Assembly (NCBI RefSeq): GCF_019311235.1
Contig: NZ_JAHWDF010000005.1
Span: 62,001-126,000, forward strand
From: Mesonia aestuariivivens
GTDB lineage: Bacteria; Bacteroidota; Bacteroidia; Flavobacteriales; Flavobacteriaceae
Direction: 5' to 3'
Length of the DNA stretch: 64,000 nt
The position numbers were made by a program, and so were the translations under genes. Below, one piece after another: positions 52,952 through 62,114 of the stretch. Positions within the stretch are counted from its first letter, which is position 1, and every line of letters starts with the position of its first letter. Under the pieces are notes generated by a model. It saw only the letters and a program-made list of their open reading frames with translations. It made no database searches and had not been told where the DNA came from.

Positions 52952-53647
52952 TTAAAAATTAGGACTTAGATTGTATTGGTTGTAGAAGTTATTTAAAATA
53001 TCAATCACTTCTTCTGCGGTATCTACTACCTGAACTAAATCTACATCTACAGCACTTATATTCTGAAAACTGTCTAAAAGCGTAGTTTTCACCCAATCTA
53101 ATAAACCGTCCCAAAATTCGTGTCCTACTAAAATAATAGGAAACTTATCTATTTTATGCGTTTGTATTAAGGTTATGGCTTCAAATAATTCATCTAAAGT
53201 TCCAAAACCTCCTGGCATAACTACAAAACCTTGTGAGTATTTCACAAACATTACTTTTCTTACAAAGAAATAATCAAAGTCTAAACTTTTATCTTTATCA
53301 ATATAAGGATTATCATGCTGTTCAAAAGGCAAATCTATGTTTAAACCAACTGAAGTTCCGCCAGCTAAATGGGCACCTTTGTTACCTGCTTCCATAATAC
53401 CAGGACCTCCGCCGGTAATTACTCCGTAGCCATGTTCTACAATTTTCTCAGCAACCTCTGTCGCTAATTTGTAATATTTATTTTCTGGGTTTGTTCTGGC
53501 AGAACCAAAAATAGAAACGCAAGGTCCAATAGCACTCATGCGTTCATAACCATGTACAAATTCGCTCATGATTTTAAATAACGCCCAGCTATCGTTAATT
53601 TTTATTTCGTTCCAACTTTTATGACTTGTATTTCTTAAAGTGCTCAT
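52952..53647 (-). CDS. LOG family protein (TIGR00730-like)
   Basis: A 231-residue Rossmann-fold protein of the LOG/'lysine decarboxylase-like' group. The two signatures are GVITGGGPGIMEAGNKGA and the PGGFGTLDELFEAITLIQT motif whose arginine/glutamate/threonine set binds a nucleoside monophosphate. Plant and some bacterial members split cytokinin nucleotides into the free base and ribose phosphate; others are nucleotide 5'-monophosphate nucleosidases (PpnN-like). The older name lysine decarboxylase is incorrect. It lies 23 bases after uvrA on the same strand, so the two may share a transcript. Confidence 0.88.
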   Translation of the reverse strand: MSTLRNTSHKSWNEIKINDSWALFKIMSEFVHGYERMSAIGPCVSIFGSARTNPENKYYKLATEVAEKIVEHGYGVITGGGPGIMEAGNKGAHLAGGTSVGLNIDLPFEQHDNPYIDKDKSLDFDYFFVRKVMFVKYSQGFVVMPGGFGTLDELFEAITLIQTHKIDKFPIILVGHEFWDGLLDWVKTTLLDSFQNISAVDVDLVQVVDTAEEVIDILNNFYNQYNLSPNF

Positions 53648-53670
53648 GTATTTAATAATTTTAAGGTTGG

Positions 53671-56502
53671 CTAATTTAGTTCTTTTCTTAAAAACTTAGC
53701 CGTATAACTTTTTTTGTGTTTTGCTACTTCTTCAGGTGTTCCTTTAGTAATTACTTTTCCTCCGTTTTTACCGCCCTCGTAACCAATATCAATAATATAA
53801 TCTGCTAATTTAATAACGTCTAAATTATGTTCGATAATTAAAACGGTATTTCCTTTATCTGTCAATTTATTCAATACTTCCATGAGTACTCGAATATCTT
53901 CAAAATGAAGTCCAGTGGTAGGTTCATCTAAAATATAAAACGTGTTTCCAGTATCTCGTTTAGAAAGTTCTGTTGCCAATTTTATACGTTGCGCTTCACC
54001 ACCAGAAAGGGTTGTACTTTGTTGGCCTAAGGTAATATAACCTAAACCAACATCTTGAATGGTTTTTAACTTACGATAAATTTTAGGGATGGGTTCAAAA
54101 AACTCAGTCGCTTCATCTATCGTCATTTCCAACACATCACTAATCGATTTGCCTTTGTAACGAATTTCTAAAGTTTCTCTATTAAAGCGTTTTCCTTGGC
54201 AGGTTTCACATTCTACATAAACATCGGGTAAAAAGTTCATTTCAATAACTCGAAGTCCGCCACCTTTACAAGTTTCACATCTTCCGCCCTTCACATTAAA
54301 ACTGAATCTTCCTGGTTTATAGCCTCTAATTTGAGCTTCGGGAGTTTTTGTGAATAAACTTCTAATTTCAGAAAAAACACCTGTGTATGTTGCAGGGTTA
54401 GAACGTGGTGTTCTCCCGATTGGTGATTGGTTAATATCGATTACCTTATCACAATTATCTAAACCTTTAATGCTTTTATAAGGCATAGGTTCTTTTACGC
54501 CATTAAAATAATGAGCGTTCATAATCGGGTAGAGGGTCTCGTTGATTAAAGTAGACTTACCACTACCAGAAACTCCTGTCACCAAAATCATTTGCCCTAA
54601 CGGAAGTTTTATCGAAACATTTTTTAGGTTATTTCCTGTTGCTCCTTTTAATTCAATCGATTTTCCGTTGCCTTTTCTTCTTTCTTTTGGGACTTTAATT
54701 TCTTTATTTCCGTTTAAATAAGAAGCCGTAAGCGTATCGTGTTTTTTAATTTCGTCTGGAGTACCTTGGCTTATAATTTCCCCGCCGTGTTTTCCTGCAA
54801 ACGGACCAATATCGATCACATGATCTGCACGCTCAATCATATCTTTATCATGTTCAACCACAATAACTGAATTGCCTACATCTCGTAAAGATACTAATGA
54901 ATTGATTAGTTTTTCGTTATCACGTTGGTGCAAACCAATACTCGGCTCATCTAAAATATAAAGTACACCCACTAATTGAGAACCAATTTGCGTAGCTAAA
55001 CGAATACGCTGCGCTTCACCACCAGATAATGATTTAGAACCGCGATTGAGCGATAAATAAGTTAATCCTACATCGACCAAAAACTGTAATCTGGTAGAAA
55101 TTTCTTTCACGATTTCTTCAGCAATTTTCCATTGGTTTTTACTGAGTTTCTTCGGAAGGTTATCAAACCACTCGCTAAGTTCTAGAATATCTTTTCCAGC
55201 TAATTCAGCAATATTTTGGTCATTCACTTTAAAGTAAAGCGACTCTTTTTGTAATCTGCTACCGTTACACTTTGGGCATTCTACCTTATCCATATACGCT
55301 TTCGCCCAACGTTTTAAAGAGGAAGAATCGTTATTGTTATAAGTGCTTTCGATAAAAGTAGCTACACCTTCAAAATCTATTTTATAAGAACGTGTAACTC
55401 CTAAATCTTTAGATTGAATGTTGAATTTTTCCTTTCCGCCGTGAAGAATCATTTCTAAAGCTTCTTTCGGAATATTTTTTATGGGGTCTGAAAGCTTAAA
55501 ATCGAAACGCTGTGCAATTAATTCTAATTGCTTAAATGCCCAGTTTTTCTTCTGTGGACCGTGAGGGTCTAAACCTCCGTTTTTGATAGATTTTGAATCG
55601 TCTGGAATTATTTTTTGAAGGTTAACTTCATATAAAGCGCCAATTCCGTTACACTTAGGGCAAGCGCCTTTAGGTGAATTAAAAGAGAAATTATTGGGTT
55701 CTGGATTTGGGTATGAAATTCCGCTTGTAGGGCACATTAAATTTCTACTGAAATACCTAATTTCATCAGAATCTTGATCAAGAATCATTAACACATTATC
55801 ACCTTGATTCATCGCAGTATTAATGCTTTGCGATAAGCGTTTGTCTAGTTTCTCATCGTCGCCAATCTTCATACGATCGATCACAATTTCGATATCGTGT
55901 GTTTTGTAACGATCGAGTTTCATTCCTTTTTCAATGTCTTGCACTTTGCCATCGGTTCTTACTTTTAAGAAACCTTGTTTGGCAATTTGCTCGAACAACT
56001 CACGATAATGACCTTTTCTAGAGCGAATAACAGGTGAGAGAATATTAATTCGTTTGCCGTTAAACTCTTTTTTGATAAGGCTTTTAATCTGCTCATCGCT
56101 ATAACTTACCATTTTTTCTCCAGTCTTGTAACTATACGCATCGCTGGCGCGAGCATAAAGTAAACGGAGAAAATCGTAAATCTCGGTAATTGTCCCTACA
56201 GTACTCCGCGGACTTTTACTCGTGGTTTTCTGTTCTATAGCGATTACGGGAGAAAGCCCATCTATTTTATCTACATCGGGTCGTTCTAAGCCACCTAAAA
56301 ACTGTCTCGCATAAGCTGAAAAAGTTTCAATATAGCGTCGTTGCCCTTCTGCATAAATGGTATCAAAAGCCAAAGAAGATTTTCCCGAACCTGAAAGACC
56401 AGTAATTACTACTAATTTTTCTCTGGGAATGATAACATCTATATTTTTAAGGTTGTGCACTCGTGCACCCTGTACTTCTATGTTTTCGTCGAAATTTGCC
56501 AT
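53671..56502 (-). CDS. uvrA: Excinuclease ABC subunit A
   Basis: UvrA is the damage-sensing ATPase dimer of nucleotide excision repair. The 943-residue protein has two ABC ATPase halves: Walker [10 protein letters not shown] near residue 32 and GVSGSGKST near 640, signatures [12 protein letters not shown] and [12 protein letters not shown], and cysteine zinc modules ([24 protein letters not shown] and CETCQGKR). ATG 56502 gives the usual [18 protein letters not shown] start; an in-frame TTG 13 codons upstream is less likely. uvrB is 45 kb away on the same strand. Confidence 0.97.
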   Translation of the reverse strand: MANFDENIEVQGARVHNLKNIDVIIPREKLVVITGLSGSGKSSLAFDTIYAEGQRRYIETFSAYARQFLGGLERPDVDKIDGLSPVIAIEQKTTSKSPRSTVGTITEIYDFLRLLYARASDAYSYKTGEKMVSYSDEQIKSLIKKEFNGKRINILSPVIRSRKGHYRELFEQIAKQGFLKVRTDGKVQDIEKGMKLDRYKTHDIEIVIDRMKIGDDEKLDKRLSQSINTAMNQGDNVLMILDQDSDEIRYFSRNLMCPTSGISYPNPEPNNFSFNSPKGACPKCNGIGALYEVNLQKIIPDDSKSIKNGGLDPHGPQKKNWAFKQLELIAQRFDFKLSDPIKNIPKEALEMILHGGKEKFNIQSKDLGVTRSYKIDFEGVATFIESTYNNNDSSSLKRWAKAYMDKVECPKCNGSRLQKESLYFKVNDQNIAELAGKDILELSEWFDNLPKKLSKNQWKIAEEIVKEISTRLQFLVDVGLTYLSLNRGSKSLSGGEAQRIRLATQIGSQLVGVLYILDEPSIGLHQRDNEKLINSLVSLRDVGNSVIVVEHDKDMIERADHVIDIGPFAGKHGGEIISQGTPDEIKKHDTLTASYLNGNKEIKVPKERRKGNGKSIELKGATGNNLKNVSIKLPLGQMILVTGVSGSGKSTLINETLYPIMNAHYFNGVKEPMPYKSIKGLDNCDKVIDINQSPIGRTPRSNPATYTGVFSEIRSLFTKTPEAQIRGYKPGRFSFNVKGGRCETCKGGGLRVIEMNFLPDVYVECETCQGKRFNRETLEIRYKGKSISDVLEMTIDEATEFFEPIPKIYRKLKTIQDVGLGYITLGQQSTTLSGGEAQRIKLATELSKRDTGNTFYILDEPTTGLHFEDIRVLMEVLNKLTDKGNTVLIIEHNLDVIKLADYIIDIGYEGGKNGGKVITKGTPEEVAKHKKSYTAKFLRKELN

Positions 56503-56629
56503 AATTTTCTGCAAGATTGCGAAGTTACTCAAAGTCTTCAAATTAAGAAAGAACCTCTCTTAAAGCTTTGGTAAAATTAGTGATGTGGTTTTTTAGATAG
56601 ATAATGAATTATAACCAAGTCTTACTTAA

Positions 56630-57223
56630 TTATCCCCTAAGCTCATTTCTTTTATCTTCAGTGAAAGCTTTCAATTCAATAAAGAAAGCAGTGAATTCTT
56701 GTTCGAATTCGGAGTAAAATTTATTTAATTCTTCAACAGCGTCTTGAAGTTGAATTTTTCTTTTAATGCGCATACTCATTTGCGATAAAATCTTCTCAAT
56801 ACCATCAACTTTAGCATAACTCAATAACCAATTGTCGCTCACCATATACGGATAGAAATTTTGAACTCGTTTAGGGAGTAATTCAAAATTATACTTCAGC
56901 ATCAAATAAAAATCGTCTACATAACTAGAAAGACGTTTTTCATGATAATTTTCCCAGTTTTTTGCTAGAAAATGGTCATATAAAATATCTACAATAACTG
57001 CAGAATAATGTCTATATCTTTTAAATAAACGATGTTTACTCTCAAAAACAATAGGATGAGTATCTGTAAATGTATCTATTTCTCGATGTAAAATAATTCC
57101 GTTTTGAATTTCTTTTGGATATTTTTTATAAGCTTTCCCTTTAATAGAATCGGCTACAAAATTTCCAATTTTTAAAAGGTTGTCATCATCTCCAGAAAGA
57201 TAGATATGGGCAAGGTAATTCAT
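56630..57223 (-). CDS. Acyl carrier protein phosphodiesterase family protein
   Basis: The 197-residue protein matches the AcpH/ACP phosphodiesterase family (PF04336), an all-helical HD-related fold that removes the 4'-phosphopantetheine arm from acyl carrier protein. It has MNYLAHIYLSGDDDNLLKIGNFVADSIKG, GIILHREIDTFTDTHP with the metal-binding H-R-E-I-D, and VDILYDHFLAKNW. I use ATG 57223 because the family begins M-N-Y/F-L-A-H; a start 12 codons upstream would overlap the glmM promoter. The activity in this group of bacteria has not, to my knowledge, been tested. Confidence 0.87.
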   Translation of the reverse strand: MNYLAHIYLSGDDDNLLKIGNFVADSIKGKAYKKYPKEIQNGIILHREIDTFTDTHPIVFESKHRLFKRYRHYSAVIVDILYDHFLAKNWENYHEKRLSSYVDDFYLMLKYNFELLPKRVQNFYPYMVSDNWLLSYAKVDGIEKILSQMSMRIKRKIQLQDAVEELNKFYSEFEQEFTAFFIELKAFTEDKRNELRG

Positions 57224-57264
57224 AACTTCTAAATTACGGTTAAAAATAACTTCATACAAGGTTT

Positions 57265-57294
57265 TTGTAACCCATTTGAATACGTGTATCTTTG
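57265..57294 (+). promoter_or_regulatory. Promoter of glmM
   Basis: TTG (57265-57267), exactly 19 bases and TATCTTTG (57287-57294) form a textbook Bacteroidota promoter. The start codon lies 24 bases after the -7 box. Confidence 0.75.
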
Positions 57295-57318
57295 TTTCAC
57301 TAATAAAAGAAAATGCTT

Positions 57319-58707
57319 ATGACACTTATAAAATCAATTTCAGGAATTCGAGGCACCATTGGTGGGCAAGTAGGCGAAAATCTTACTCCTATAGATGCGG
57401 TTAAATTTGCTGCAGCTTATGGTACTTGGATCAAAGATCAATTAGATAAAGATGAATATCGAGTAGTGGTGGGGCGCGATGCTAGAATTTCTGGAGAAAT
57501 GATGCAGCAATTGGTAATGAATACCTTAGTAGGTTTAGGGATTCATGTAATAGATTTAGGGCTTTCAACCACTCCAACGGTAGAAATGGCTGTGCCTATG
57601 GAACATGCAGATGGCGGAATTATATTAACAGCTAGCCATAATCCAAAACAATGGAATGCTCTAAAACTTCTTGATGAGAAAGGAGAATTTTTAAATGGAG
57701 AAGAAGGTGCTAAAATTTTAGAAATGGCAGAAAGTGACACCCTTACTTTTGCCGAGGTAGATGATTTAGGTGAAATTTCTGTGAATGATGCTTATATCGA
57801 TTTACATATAGACGAAATCTTAGATTCTAAATGGGTAGATGTAGAAGCTATTAAAGCTGCCAACTTTAAAGTAGTGGTTGATGCAGTAAATTCTACTGGC
57901 GGTATTGCAATACCACGCTTGTTAGAAGAATTAGGCGTTGAGGTGGTGAAATTATATTGTGAGCCTAATGGTGAATTTCCTCACAACCCAGAACCTTTAA
58001 AAGAACATTTAGGTGATATTTGTGAGCTTGTAGTCAAAGAAAAAGCAGATTTTGGTATTGTGGTAGATCCCGACGTAGATCGTCTAGCTTTTATCGACGA
58101 AAAAGGAAATATGTTTGGTGAAGAATACACTTTAGTAGCGGTAGCCGATTATATTTTAGGAAAAGAAAAAGGAAACACCGTAAGCAACCTTTCTTCTTCT
58201 CGTGCTTTGCGAGACATTACAGAAAAACACGGTGGTACTTATCAAGCCAGTGCAGTAGGAGAGGTGAATGTAGTAACATTAATGAAAGAAACAAAAGCAG
58301 TTATTGGTGGTGAAGGGAACGGCGGAATTATTTTTCCTGAATTTCACTACGGAAGAGATAGCTTAGTAGGATCTGCATTATTCTTAACCCATTTAGCAGA
58401 AAAGAAAATTACGGTTTCTCAACTTCTTGAAGAATATCCTGCTTATTTTATGAGTAAGAATAAAATTCAGTTAACTCCAGAATTAGATGTAGATGCTATT
58501 TTAGTTGAAATGGAAAAGAAATATGCTGCGGAAGAAGTTTCGACTGTAGATGGTGTGAAAATAGATTTTTCTGAAAACTGGGTTCATTTAAGAAAATCTA
58601 ACACAGAACCAATTATCAGAATTTATACCGAAGCAAAATCACAACAAGAAGCCGATAGCTTAGCAGAGAAAATAATGGAAGAAATTAAAACCATCGCAGG
58701 TCTTTAA
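57319..58707 (+). CDS. glmM: Phosphoglucosamine mutase
   Basis: The enzyme turns glucosamine-6-phosphate into glucosamine-1-phosphate for UDP-N-acetylglucosamine, needed for peptidoglycan and lipid A. The 462-residue protein has all four phosphohexomutase domains: the opening SISGIRGTIGG, the phosphoserine loop LTASHNPKQWNALK near residue 100, the metal loop DPDVDRLAFID near 255, the sugar-binding GEGNGGIIFPE near 335 and the phosphate-binding RKSNTEPIIRIYTEA at the C-terminus. ATG 57319 is preferred; an ATG two codons upstream is equally readable. Bacteroidota annotate such genes as glmM or as phosphomannomutase; the SISGIRG start favours glmM. Confidence 0.92.
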   Translation: MTLIKSISGIRGTIGGQVGENLTPIDAVKFAAAYGTWIKDQLDKDEYRVVVGRDARISGEMMQQLVMNTLVGLGIHVIDLGLSTTPTVEMAVPMEHADGGIILTASHNPKQWNALKLLDEKGEFLNGEEGAKILEMAESDTLTFAEVDDLGEISVNDAYIDLHIDEILDSKWVDVEAIKAANFKVVVDAVNSTGGIAIPRLLEELGVEVVKLYCEPNGEFPHNPEPLKEHLGDICELVVKEKADFGIVVDPDVDRLAFIDEKGNMFGEEYTLVAVADYILGKEKGNTVSNLSSSRALRDITEKHGGTYQASAVGEVNVVTLMKETKAVIGGEGNGGIIFPEFHYGRDSLVGSALFLTHLAEKKITVSQLLEEYPAYFMSKNKIQLTPELDVDAILVEMEKKYAAEEVSTVDGVKIDFSENWVHLRKSNTEPIIRIYTEAKSQQEADSLAEKIMEEIKTIAGL

Positions 58708-58727
58708 TTTTTGATTTAAAAAGTAAA

Positions 58728-59630
58728 TTATGAAGAAGCTTGTGGGGTTACACAAGCTTCTTTTTTATGTTTCCAGCGCTTGTGAGTCCATAAATAATAT
58801 TCTGGCTGCTCTCTAATTTGTTCTTCTAAAAGATGAAAGAATTTTTGTGTAAGTTCAGCATCTTTAGACTCTTTAGCTGTGGTGGTTAATGGTATTAATT
58901 TAGCACTATAATAACCTCGCTTCACCTTTCTAATTTGAAGGTACAAAATACCAAAACCTAATTTTTTTGCCATCGCTTCAGAACCATTAAAAGCAGCGGT
59001 TTCTCTTCCCATAAAATCTACCCAATATGCACTTTTTGAGCGTTTAGGAGATTGGTCTGAAATCATATAATAACTGGCTTTTTGGTTATTTACTTTATTT
59101 CTTACCATAGTAGGGATTACTTCTTTACTATTAATAAGGGTGGTGCCTAAATTGGCTCGTATATCTTTTATAAGCTTATCAAAATATTGATTTCTTATTT
59201 TTTTATAAACAGCATAAGCTTTATTGTGGGTGTCGTAAAAATTTATAGCAGTAGCCCATTCATAACTTGCATAATGACCACACATTACGATAGTGCCATT
59301 GCATTGTTTTTCAAAATTAACCAACTCTTCTATATTTTCATAAATAAAACGTTTTTTGAGTTGTTTATTGGAAATTGAAAGTGTTTTAATCATCTCTAAA
59401 AACATATCACACATATGCTGATAGAATTTTTTTTCTATCTGTTTTAATTCTGAAAAACTTTTTTCTGGAAATGATTTTTGAAGGTTATCTCTAACCACCT
59501 TCTTTCTATAGCCAACGATATAGTAAACAATTAAGAAACAGAAATCTGAAACTTTATAAAAGATAGAAAATGGTAGTTTAGAAACTAACCATAAAACAGG
59601 ATAAACAAGATAAAAGACAGCTTTTTTCAT
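58728..59630 (-). CDS. Lysophospholipid / lipid A acyltransferase, LpxL-HtrB family (copy 1)
   Basis: A 300-residue inner-membrane enzyme with an N-terminal membrane helix (AVFYLVYPVLWLVSKLPF). The catalytic HxxxxE is in CGHYASYEW near residue 140, followed by the SDQSPKRSKSAYWVDFMGRETAAFNGSE stretch and the C-terminal PEYYLWTHKRWKH motif of the LpxL/LpxM group. It would add a secondary acyl chain to lipid A or a related amino lipid. It is a close paralogue of the gene at 59710. The glmM terminator hairpin (58733-58762) lies inside its last codons, so the C-terminal tail (EACVTPQASS) is shaped by that structure. Confidence 0.87.
   Translation of the reverse strand: MKKAVFYLVYPVLWLVSKLPFSIFYKVSDFCFLIVYYIVGYRKKVVRDNLQKSFPEKSFSELKQIEKKFYQHMCDMFLEMIKTLSISNKQLKKRFIYENIEELVNFEKQCNGTIVMCGHYASYEWATAINFYDTHNKAYAVYKKIRNQYFDKLIKDIRANLGTTLINSKEVIPTMVRNKVNNQKASYYMISDQSPKRSKSAYWVDFMGRETAAFNGSEAMAKKLGFGILYLQIRKVKRGYYSAKLIPLTTTAKESKDAELTQKFFHLLEEQIREQPEYYLWTHKRWKHKKEACVTPQASS
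58733..58767 (+). terminator. Terminator of glmM, inside the convergent acyltransferase gene
   Basis: AAGAAGCTTGTG (58733-58744) and CACAAGCTTCTT (58751-58762) pair perfectly around six bases and are followed by T6. It lies 25 bases after the glmM stop but within the last 12 codons of the opposite-strand LpxL-like gene. Confidence 0.8.
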
Positions 59631-59709
59631 AAAATTTGATGGTTAGCTGTCAAATATAGATTTTTATTAAAAAAAAGTTAATGAAATTCAAATATTTATA
59701 AAGCAATAC

Positions 59710-60585
59710 TTAATTTTTAGCATGTTTCCAACGTTTGTGAGACCACAAATAATATTGAGGTTCCTCTCGTATTTGTTCTTCTAAAAGCTTAAAATATTCT
59801 TCAGTAATTTTAAAATCCTCAAATTGTTTAGGGTGATCTGCCAGTTGAATAAACTCTGCGGTATAATGTCCGCGTTTTACTTTTTCAATATGCAAATAGC
59901 TAATCGCTAAATCTAAGCGTTTCGCTAATACTTCACTTCCTATAAATGCAGGAACTTCTTTATCAAAAAAAGTAATAAAATGAGAAGATTTACCCTTTTT
60001 GGGTGCTTGGTCTGCAATCATTCCATAACTAGATAAAATACCACTTTTTTTATTCCTTAAAATTCGTTTAGGTACTTCATTAGTAACAAGCATAGTTGTG
60101 TGATGCTTGCTTCTTATCTTTTTGACTAAATTATCAAAATAATCATTTTTAATTTTTTTGTAGACACCATATCCTTCATAAGTTAATCCATAAAAGTGTA
60201 AAGCATTTACCCATTCATAGCTAGCATAGTGACCTAACAGTATAATATGACTTTTATTCAAAGATTGAAGGCGTTGTAGCTCTTCAGGATTTTTAACCAA
60301 AAAACGTTTCTTTAATTCTTTATCTGAAATGCTCATCGACTTTACCATTTCTAAAAACATATCGCAAAAGTGATGATAAAATTTTTTCTTAATAAGATAA
60401 ATTTCTTTTTTAGACTTTTCAGGGAAAGCTAATTGTAGATTATTGGTAACAACTTTTTTTCTATAGCTAATAATGTAGTAAACAAAAAAGTAAACAATAT
60501 CAGAAAATAGATAGAATATTCGGAATGGTAAAATAGAAATTAACCACAAAAAGGGGTAAACCGCAATGAATCCCAATCTTTGCAT
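59710..60585 (-). CDS. Lysophospholipid / lipid A acyltransferase, LpxL-HtrB family (copy 2)
   Basis: The 291-residue paralogue of the preceding gene, with the same layout: N-terminal membrane helix (LGFIAVYPFLWLISILPF), catalytic LGHYASYEW with H-x4-E, ADQAPKKGKSSHFITFFDKEVPAFIGSE, and final PQYYLWSHKRWKH. Start is ATG 60585; the codon before it is a TTG. The two copies may place acyl chains at different positions, as LpxL and LpxM do, but sequence does not show which. They are 79 bases apart on the same strand, and this copy has a well-formed promoter overlapping that of the divergent rhomboid gene. Confidence 0.87.
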   Translation of the reverse strand: MQRLGFIAVYPFLWLISILPFRIFYLFSDIVYFFVYYIISYRKKVVTNNLQLAFPEKSKKEIYLIKKKFYHHFCDMFLEMVKSMSISDKELKKRFLVKNPEELQRLQSLNKSHIILLGHYASYEWVNALHFYGLTYEGYGVYKKIKNDYFDNLVKKIRSKHHTTMLVTNEVPKRILRNKKSGILSSYGMIADQAPKKGKSSHFITFFDKEVPAFIGSEVLAKRLDLAISYLHIEKVKRGHYTAEFIQLADHPKQFEDFKITEEYFKLLEEQIREEPQYYLWSHKRWKHAKN

Positions 60586-60603
60586 CAAAACGAAAAATTT
60601 TTA

Positions 60604-60633
60604 CAAAGATATGGTATATTTGAATGTTTACAA
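60604..60633 (-). promoter_or_regulatory. Promoter of the LpxL-like copy 2 gene
   Basis: On the minus strand TTG (60633-60631), 19 bases and TATCTTTG (60611-60604) match the Bacteroidota consensus exactly, 18 bases before ATG 60585. It overlaps the -7 box for the opposite strand. Confidence 0.68.
60615..60622 (+). promoter_or_regulatory. Candidate -7 box of the rhomboid gene
   Basis: TATATTTG matches TAnnTTTG, 20 bases before ATG 60643, and lies inside the spacer of the divergent acyltransferase promoter. No good -33 TTG is seen on this strand. Confidence 0.45.
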
Positions 60634-60642
60634 ACTTAAGTT

Positions 60643-61290
60643 ATGGGAGATTTAGAATTAGTTACATTCATTGTTATAGGTATAAATGCTTTAGTTTCTG
60701 TAAAAGGATTTAATGATATTTCTTTCTTTAATAAATATAAGTTTAATGTTGGAGCCATTAAATTAGGTGAACAATTAAGAGTGTTTACTTCTGGATTTTT
60801 ACATGTAGACATGACCCATCTATTTGTGAATATGCTTACGTTGTATTTTTTTGCTGGAGTAGTGATAAATCATACGGGCGTAGCTAATTTTTTCGCAATT
60901 TATTTAGGAAGTCTTATTTTAGGTAATTTGTTTTCTTTATATTTTCATAAAGATGAAAACCAATACACCGCTGTAGGTGCAAGTGGTGCTGTGATGGGAG
61001 TTTTGTATGCTACCATTTTATTAGAACCAGGAATGACACTTGGTTTATTTTTTATTATTCCTATTCCTGCTTATATGTTTGGTATTGGTTACTTGCTTTA
61101 TACTATTTATGGTATGAAAAATAGAATAGGTAACATTGGCCATGATGCTCATTTTGGAGGTGCTATGGGAGGTTATTTTATTACATTAATTTTAGAATCT
61201 TGGGTGTTTACAGAACATTTACTCATGGTAGTTTTGCTTTTTATACCTCTTCTAGTTTTATTTATTTTACAAAAAACAGGAAAATTATAA
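60643..61290 (+). CDS. Rhomboid family intramembrane serine protease
   Basis: A 215-residue membrane protein with about six helices. The serine of the catalytic pair is S114 in GASGAVMG and the histidine is H170 in HDAHFGGAMGG; the oxyanion H59/N63 set sits in THLFVNM. This is the complete rhomboid active site, so the enzyme should cut substrates within or near the membrane. Substrates are unknown. It starts at ATG 60643 and is followed 51 bases later by the SIMPL-protein gene on the same strand, with no terminator between them. Confidence 0.92.
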   Translation: MGDLELVTFIVIGINALVSVKGFNDISFFNKYKFNVGAIKLGEQLRVFTSGFLHVDMTHLFVNMLTLYFFAGVVINHTGVANFFAIYLGSLILGNLFSLYFHKDENQYTAVGASGAVMGVLYATILLEPGMTLGLFFIIPIPAYMFGIGYLLYTIYGMKNRIGNIGHDAHFGGAMGGYFITLILESWVFTEHLLMVVLLFIPLLVLFILQKTGKL

Positions 61291-61341
61291 TTTTTGGTAC
61301 TCTTATTGTTTTCTACTTATCAACTTTAAAAAAAACTAATT

Positions 61342-62031
61342 ATGAAAAAACTAATTTTAGCTTGCACTTTATTATTTACTATGATTGCTGTTGCGCAAGA
61401 GCAATCTACAGGAATTTCTGTAAACGGTGAAGGAACGGTAAAGGTAATACCAGATGAGGTGCTTATTCAAGTAAATGTAAACCAAGAAGCAAAAACTGCA
61501 AAAGAAGTAAAGGCAAATACAGACCAAGTTATAGATGCGGTTTTAAAATATTTGGCAAATCAAAAAATTAAAGAAAAACACATACAAACCGAATACATTA
61601 GGTTAAGTAAAACTTATAAGTACGATAATAAAACTTATGTTTTTACCGCCAATCAAAGTGTATCTATATTATTAACAGATATTTCTAAATATGATGAAAT
61701 AACACAAGGCTTATTAGAACTTGGTATAAATGGAATAAATAGTGTAAACTTTCAATCTTCAGAAATAGAGAAATACGAAGCTGAAGCACGTTTAAAAGCT
61801 ATTGCAAATGCAAAAGAAAAAGCAGAAGAATATGCTGAAGCTTTGGTAATTAAAGTAGGGGTACCAACTTTAATTAGTGAAAATTCATCATCTAATTATT
61901 CACCTACTCCGGTTTATAGAGCTATGGAAATGAAGCAGTCAAATACTTCATCTTCTAATCAGCAAACATTGGCTGTAGGAGAAATGGAAATTAAAGCTCA
62001 AGTTCACGTAAATTTTTCAATCATTCATTAA
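61342..62031 (+). CDS. SIMPL domain (DUF541) exported protein
   Basis: The 229-residue protein begins MKKLILACTLLFTMIAVAQ, a Sec signal peptide. The mature part is one SIMPL/DUF541 domain: ISVNGEGTVKVIPDEVLIQVNV, then EKHIQTEYIRLSKTYKYD, NGINSVNFQSSEIEKYEAEARLKAIANAKEKAEEYAEAL, and a final QVHVNFSI strand. SIMPL proteins form large ring-like periplasmic or outer-membrane assemblies (BP26-like) whose role is not settled; some affect oxidative stress. ATG 61342 starts the signal peptide. It ends at a strong shared terminator. Confidence 0.88.
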   Translation: MKKLILACTLLFTMIAVAQEQSTGISVNGEGTVKVIPDEVLIQVNVNQEAKTAKEVKANTDQVIDAVLKYLANQKIKEKHIQTEYIRLSKTYKYDNKTYVFTANQSVSILLTDISKYDEITQGLLELGINGINSVNFQSSEIEKYEAEARLKAIANAKEKAEEYAEALVIKVGVPTLISENSSSNYSPTPVYRAMEMKQSNTSSSNQQTLAVGEMEIKAQVHVNFSIIH

Positions 62032-62053
62032 AAAATTGAAATTAGTATTTAAT

Positions 62054-62089
62054 AAAAAAATCCCGCTCTTAATTAAAGCGGGATTTTTT
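62054..62089. terminator. Bidirectional terminator between the SIMPL and TlpA-like genes
   Basis: A7-TCCCGCT (62054-62066) pairs with AGCGGGA-T6 (62077-62089) around a 10-base loop, between convergent genes. Strong in both directions. Confidence 0.88.
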
Positions 62090-62114
62090 ATGTGTGTGTA
62101 TTTTAAGATATAGC

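Noticed and set aside
61200-61430. 76-codon frame across the end of the rhomboid gene and the start of the SIMPL gene
   Set aside because: It is in another frame of two well-supported genes, with cysteine- and phenylalanine-rich random composition.
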